64,000 nucleotides of DNA from Pseudomonas sp. FP453. Lineage in GTDB: Bacteria; Pseudomonadota; Gammaproteobacteria; Pseudomonadales; Pseudomonadaceae. Within the stretch, counting starts at the first letter, position 1; each line of letters starts with the position of its first letter. Position numbers and translations under genes: made by a program. Below the pieces are notes generated by a model, which searched no databases, was not told where the DNA came from, and was given only the letters and a program-made list of their open reading frames with translations. Location of the stretch: the NCBI RefSeq assembly GCF_030687495.1, contig NZ_CP117435.1, forward strand, positions 4,716,501 to 4,780,500, given 5' to 3'. This document shows positions 60,365 through 64,000 of the stretch, in pieces.

Positions 60365-61492
60365 ATGCCTGTCACGTTTACCAAGAGCGCCCTGCTGCTC
60401 GCACTCATGCTGGGCCTTGGCCAGGCACAGGCTGCGGGCCCCATCAGCCCGGCTGAATTGGCAACCAACGAAGGCATTCCCTACCCGGCGGTCATCGCCC
60501 ACCGTGGCGCGTCCTACGACGCCCCCGAATCCACTGCTGCCGCCTACAAAGTCGCCCGCGACCTGGGTGCCGACTACCTGGAAATGGACCTGCAGCGTAG
60601 CAAGGACGGCGTGCTGTTCGCCCTGCACGACAACAACCTGCAGCGCACCACCGACGTGGCCACCAAGTTCCCCGAGCGCAAAGACGCGCCGGCCAACGAA
60701 TTCACCTGGAAAGAACTGCAAACCCTCGACGCCGGCAGCTGGTTCAACGCCGCCTACCCCGAGCGTGCGCGCCCGGGTTTTGTCGGCCTGAAAATCCTCA
60801 GCCTGGACGACATCATCAAGATCGCCGAGGGCAACCCGCAGCACAAACCCGGCCTGTACATCGAGACCAAGGAGCCCAAGCAATTCCCGGGCATCGAAGC
60901 CGACCTGAAAAACAAGCTGCTGGATAAGGGCTGGTTGAGCTCCGCCGGTTCCAAGCTGGGCAAGAGCAACACCGGCGTCGGCCAGGGCAAGGGCCGCGTG
61001 GTGCTGCAAACCTTCGAAAAATCCAGCCTGGTCGAGCTGCAGAAAGAAATGCCGAACACCCCGAAGATCCTGCTGTTGTGGGTCGGTGAAGGCAGCATCG
61101 AGCCAAAATCCACGCAGACCTTCGCCGAGTCCGGCGAAACCACCAAGGCCGCCTACTACGCCAAGCAAGAGCCGAAAGACGCCGCCGAGTTCGAGAAGTG
61201 GGTAGACGAAGCCAAGAGCCTGGGCGCCATCGGCACCGGTCCTTCGGCGGAGCTGACCGCTCACGGCGATCAAAGCTATTCGGACCTGGTCAAGCCTGAG
61301 ATGAACGCGCTGACCCACGACAAAGGCCTGCTGGTGCACGTCTACACCGTCGATGAGCCGGTGGACTTCGACAAAGTGATGAAGGCCGGCGTCGATGGCA
61401 TCTTCACCAACCGCGCCGCCGAACTGTTGAAGTTCTACAAGCGCTGGCCGTCGTCCAGCGTGCAAGACCTGCTGAACGACTATAAGTACTGA
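60365..61492 (+). CDS. glpQ: glycerophosphodiester phosphodiesterase
   Basis: This 375-residue periplasmic enzyme hydrolyses glycerophosphodiesters to glycerol-3-phosphate and alcohol. Signal peptide: KSALLLALMLGLGQAQA, cleaved before AGP. Catalytic motifs: AVIAHRGASYDAPEST (first His and Glu region), YLEMDLQRSKDGV (metal Glu/Asp) and FALHDNNLQRTT (second His). Start 60365 has AAAGGA 9 nt upstream. It is followed directly by an AraC gene. Confidence 0.95.
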   Translation: MPVTFTKSALLLALMLGLGQAQAAGPISPAELATNEGIPYPAVIAHRGASYDAPESTAAAYKVARDLGADYLEMDLQRSKDGVLFALHDNNLQRTTDVATKFPERKDAPANEFTWKELQTLDAGSWFNAAYPERARPGFVGLKILSLDDIIKIAEGNPQHKPGLYIETKEPKQFPGIEADLKNKLLDKGWLSSAGSKLGKSNTGVGQGKGRVVLQTFEKSSLVELQKEMPNTPKILLLWVGEGSIEPKSTQTFAESGETTKAAYYAKQEPKDAAEFEKWVDEAKSLGAIGTGPSAELTAHGDQSYSDLVKPEMNALTHDKGLLVHVYTVDEPVDFDKVMKAGVDGIFTNRAAELLKFYKRWPSSSVQDLLNDYKY

Positions 61493-62146
61493 GTGAAGGC
61501 CGAATGGTCGGGCCGCTTGTGGTTGGGCCGTGACTACGGCCTGATCCTCGGCGAGCTGGGGCGCACCGCGCCCCATGCGCACTACGCGCATCAGTTGATG
61601 TGCAGCAAGGGCTCACCGATCACGGTCAGTCTGGAGGGCCAGGTCCTCACGGCCCATCGCCTGTTCATTCCTTCGCGACACACCCACGCCATTCTTGAAA
61701 CACAGGGCGAGGTCACGGTGTTGTATGCCGAACCTGCCGTGTTTGATCTCGCCCCGTTGCTGCACGCGGACTTGTCCCTGGACGCCTTGCGCCAACTGCC
61801 CCGGCGCAGCCTGGATGACCCGCGCCTGGAACGCGCCCTCAGCGCCCTGGATCAACAGCTGGGCGGCAAGGTGTCGGCCCAGGTGTTGGCCGAGGCGGCG
61901 CACCTGTCGCTCAGCCAGTTGGAGCGCCTGTTCAGCCATCGCCTCGGTGTGCCCGTGCGCCGCCTGGTGCTGTGGCGACGCTTGCGTGTCGCCCTGCAAC
62001 TGGCCCTCGCCGGCAACACGCTGACCCAAGCCGCACACGGCGCGGGGTTTGCCGATTCGGCGCATTTCTCGCGGACCATGAAGCAGTTGTTCGGCGTCAC
62101 GGCGGCGGCGTCATTGCGCCAGTTGGACGTGCGACTGCTACCGTAG
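61493..62146 (+). CDS. AraC-family regulator
   Basis: This is a 217-residue protein. The N-terminal cupin-like segment (GELGRTAPHAHYAHQLMCSK with H residues) is followed by the AraC HTH domain (~115-210: AEAAHLSLSQLERLFSHRLG, ALAGNTLTQAAHGAGFADSA HFSRTMKQ). GTG 61493 begins directly after the glpQ stop, suggesting coupling; no other in-frame start is closer to the cupin. It overlaps the end of the convergent desaturase-like gene by 9 nt. Target unknown. Confidence 0.85.
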   Translation: MKAEWSGRLWLGRDYGLILGELGRTAPHAHYAHQLMCSKGSPITVSLEGQVLTAHRLFIPSRHTHAILETQGEVTVLYAEPAVFDLAPLLHADLSLDALRQLPRRSLDDPRLERALSALDQQLGGKVSAQVLAEAAHLSLSQLERLFSHRLGVPVRRLVLWRRLRVALQLALAGNTLTQAAHGAGFADSAHFSRTMKQLFGVTAAASLRQLDVRLLP

Positions 62147-63001
62147 CGCGTCGGGCAACGGCGGCTCCTTGCCGGTACGTACCGGCATGAACGGGTCACG
62201 CAATTGCGCGCCATAGTCCACCGGAAAATCCGGCCGGCTGCCAATGCCCAAATCCCCCGGGCCCATGCGGTAGTCATCGCGGTAAAACGCCGTGCCCAGC
62301 AGCCAGTCCCACAGGTTGAAAAACAAGCCGAAATTCACATCCCCGGCGCGCCCGTATTTCATATGGTGAAAGCGATGCACCGGCGCCCAGGCGAACACCC
62401 AGCGCAACGGCCCCAGGCGCATGTCGACGTTGGAATGCTGCAACAGCAACTGCACGGCAATCGCCAGCGCCAGCAACAGGGCCACGTCCAGGGGAATGCC
62501 CAGCAGGACCAGCGGCAGCAAGCCTGCGGTGGCTTCAAGCATTTGATGCAAGGGATGCTTCATCAGGCCGTTGAAACCATAGAGGCGCTGCACGCTGTGG
62601 TGCACCGCATGCAAACGCCACAACGGCGCGATGCGATGGCTGGCGTAGTGCATCAGGGTGATGCCCGCATCGGCCAGCACGATGGCCATCAGCAGCTGCT
62701 GCCACAACGGCCAGCCACGCGGCCAGATGCCGTCGAACGCCAACAACGCCGTAAGCCCCGGCAGGATCAACAGGCCCAGGGCGTTGAGGCTTTCGTTGAC
62801 CAGCGCATGCAAGGTGTCGCGGCGGCGATCGCCCAGGCTGCGATTCCACTGCGGTTCGTAGGGCAACCACTGCTCCGCGAGGAACGACACCGCCACCGCC
62901 GTGGCAAATATCAACAGCAGCCACTGCGGCTGGCAGAGCGCCCAGCCGATAAAGCCCAGCAGAAATGCCGGCGCATAGATCCAACTGACTAACCGTTTCA
63001 T
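62138..63001 (-). CDS. sterol desaturase/fatty acid hydroxylase family protein
   Basis: This is a 287-residue integral membrane diiron protein. Three His boxes: LMHYASHRIAPLWRLHAVHH (HxxxH and HxxHH) and VHRFHHMKYG (HxxHH). About five membrane helices lie around them (FLLGFIGWALCQPQWLLLIF). Substrate unknown; members hydroxylate or desaturate lipids. ATG 63001 is the start. Confidence 0.9.
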   Translation of the reverse strand: MKRLVSWIYAPAFLLGFIGWALCQPQWLLLIFATAVAVSFLAEQWLPYEPQWNRSLGDRRRDTLHALVNESLNALGLLILPGLTALLAFDGIWPRGWPLWQQLLMAIVLADAGITLMHYASHRIAPLWRLHAVHHSVQRLYGFNGLMKHPLHQMLEATAGLLPLVLLGIPLDVALLLALAIAVQLLLQHSNVDMRLGPLRWVFAWAPVHRFHHMKYGRAGDVNFGLFFNLWDWLLGTAFYRDDYRMGPGDLGIGSRPDFPVDYGAQLRDPFMPVRTGKEPPLPDALR

Positions 63002-63157
63002 CCGAGTCTCCCTTCAAGTGAGGACCCAGCATGAAATCCCGCGCGCCCGGCGGCTTGAACAAACTGCGCAACCGCTTGAATTAATTAAGGGTGAATTAAG
63101 TTGCGCTGGCTAACCTGAGGCCACTTAAACAGCTCACCCGAAAAGGACACACACACG

Positions 63158-63463
63158 ATGAAAACCCTGACCGCTTTGTTCGCCGCCACCGCCTTGACCC
63201 TGACCGCCGGCCTGGCCCAGGCCGATGTGCGCCCAGACCAGATTCCAAGCCTGTTGCAGTCCGGCGCGGTGAAGCCTTTCGAGCAGCTCAACAAAGACGC
63301 CCTGGCCAAACACCCCGGCGCCACCATCAATGACACCGAGCTGGACGACGAAGCCGGTCGCCTGGTCTACGAAGTGGACATGACCGACACCAGCGGCAAA
63401 AAGTGGGACGTGAAGCTCGACGCCAAGACCAGCGAAGTGCTGGAAAACAAACTCGATACCTGA
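63158..63463 (+). CDS. PepSY domain protein
   Basis: This 101-residue secreted protein has a signal peptide (KTLTALFAATALTLTAGLAQ, cleaved before ADVRP) and a PepSY-like fold (VYEVDMTDTSGKKWDVKLDA, EVLENKLDT). Such proteins are small periplasmic and often accompany two-component systems or proteases. ATG 63158 has AAAAGGAC upstream. Confidence 0.9.
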   Translation: MKTLTALFAATALTLTAGLAQADVRPDQIPSLLQSGAVKPFEQLNKDALAKHPGATINDTELDDEAGRLVYEVDMTDTSGKKWDVKLDAKTSEVLENKLDT

Positions 63464-63480
63464 TCAAAACCCAGAACCCA

Positions 63481-63572
63481 ATGTGGGAGCGGGCTTGCCC
63501 GCGATGGCGGACTGTCAGACACCGAATCGGCCACCTGACAGTCCGCCATCGCAGGCAAGCCAGCTCCCACAT
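63481..63572. repeat. hybrid REPIN with mixed arms
   Basis: Left arm TGTGGGAGCGGGCTTGCCCG, right arm GCAGGCAAGCCAGCTCCCAC. It is the second mixed-type REPIN, between the convergent PepSY and MCP genes. Confidence 0.9.
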
Positions 63573-63586
63573 TTTTTTGTACTCGA

Positions 63587-64000
63587 TCAAGCACCCAACC
63601 GCGCCGTCACCTCATTCAACTCCCCCGACAAGCCCCGCAAGTTCAAACTCGCCGCTTCCGTACGCTGCACGTTATCCATATTGGCCGTAGCCACCGTGGT
63701 GATCTGCGTAATGTTGCGCGAAATATCTTCTGCCACCGACGTCTGCTCCTCCGCCGCCGTGGCAATCTGACGGTTCATGTCACGAATCGCCTCCACCGCC
63801 TCGGTGATATGCGCGAGCATGGCACCAGCCTGCGTCACCTTCTCGACACTCTCATCACTGCACGACTGGCCGCTGACAATCGCCTCGGCCGCATCCACCG
63901 CGCCGGTTTGCACCGCGTGGATAATCTGGTTGATCTCGATGATCGACGCCGCCGTGCGTTGCGCCAGCGAGCGCACTTCATCGGCCACCACCGCAAAACC
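63587..64000 (-). CDS. methyl-accepting chemotaxis protein, C-terminal part
   Basis: The frame is open at the right edge, so only the C-terminal ~137 residues are visible. It begins in [16 protein letters not shown], the MCP signalling hairpin, and continues with a helical methylation-type segment (AAEEQTSVAEDISRNITQIT) to the end. The ligand domain lies outside the window. Its role is in the chemosensory array at the membrane. Confidence 0.92.
   Translation of the reverse strand, partial: GFAVVADEVRSLAQRTAASIIEINQIIHAVQTGAVDAAEAIVSGQSCSDESVEKVTQAGAMLAHITEAVEAIRDMNRQIATAAEEQTSVAEDISRNITQITTVATANMDNVQRTEAASLNLRGLSGELNEVTARLGA

Overview
The window comes from a Pseudomonas chromosome of the fluorescens group. 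The evidence is the gene content and order (aot/argR beside aru/ast beside acsA; alaS-lysC-rsmA-tRNA-Ser-tRNA-Arg; amrZ), the high-GC codon use of the core genes, and ten REP/REPIN sites built on GTGGGAGC(G/T)GGCTTGCC(C/T)GCGAT.

Positions 1-12340 look like one end of an integrated genomic island. It abuts the 3' end of a tRNA-Arg(CCT) gene at 12341-12417. It carries the C-terminal part of a DUF927-type P-loop protein, a coiled-coil protein, an AT-rich leftward block with three orphan genes (one a PD-(D/E)XK nuclease-like protein), and a large protein that joins a predicted nuclease domain, a STAND-like P-loop NTPase and an alpha-solenoid, so it resembles an Avs-type antiphage sensor. Next come 1.3 kb of non-coding DNA and a small serine recombinase. 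The non-coding stretch is the most unusual part. It holds GTAACAC motifs at both ends in opposite orientation, some spaced 9 bp, and between them three diverged copies of one module, two of which end in iteron triplets with conserved 8/9-bp spacing (GTGAAC in one, GTTGAC in the other). It looks like an undescribed replication origin or control region. A two-gene bactofilin-like/membrane protein operon closes the island.

Positions 12341-64000 are mostly core chromosome. 12.7-22.7 kb: two small proteins, amrZ, mgtE, tRNA-Arg(ACG) x2, tRNA-Ser(GCT), rsmA, lysC, alaS, ltaE, and an FMN riboswitch driving a ribH paralogue. 22.8-42.2 kb: the arginine locus, made of aru/ast catabolism (AST pathway) and aot uptake with the regulator argR, all leftward, interrupted by a 1955-residue rightward toxin-like LRR protein. 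ArgR-type half-sites lie upstream of aruC and aotJ. aruF carries a 4-nt frameshift. 42.8-49.8 kb: acsA, a DUF2790 protein, nrdB with a long leader, an HNH remnant, a HAD phosphatase, a zinc-ribbon protein and an XRE regulator behind a perfect LexA box. 49.9-64 kb: an amidase next to a catalytically dead amidase relative, an MBL hydrolase and TetR pair sharing an operator, a frameshifted MASE2-GGDEF cyclase, a BdlA-like chemotaxis transducer, a LysR/GATase/monooxygenase cluster, glpQ-AraC, a sterol desaturase-family protein, a PepSY protein, and the C-terminus of a second chemotaxis transducer cut by the window edge.
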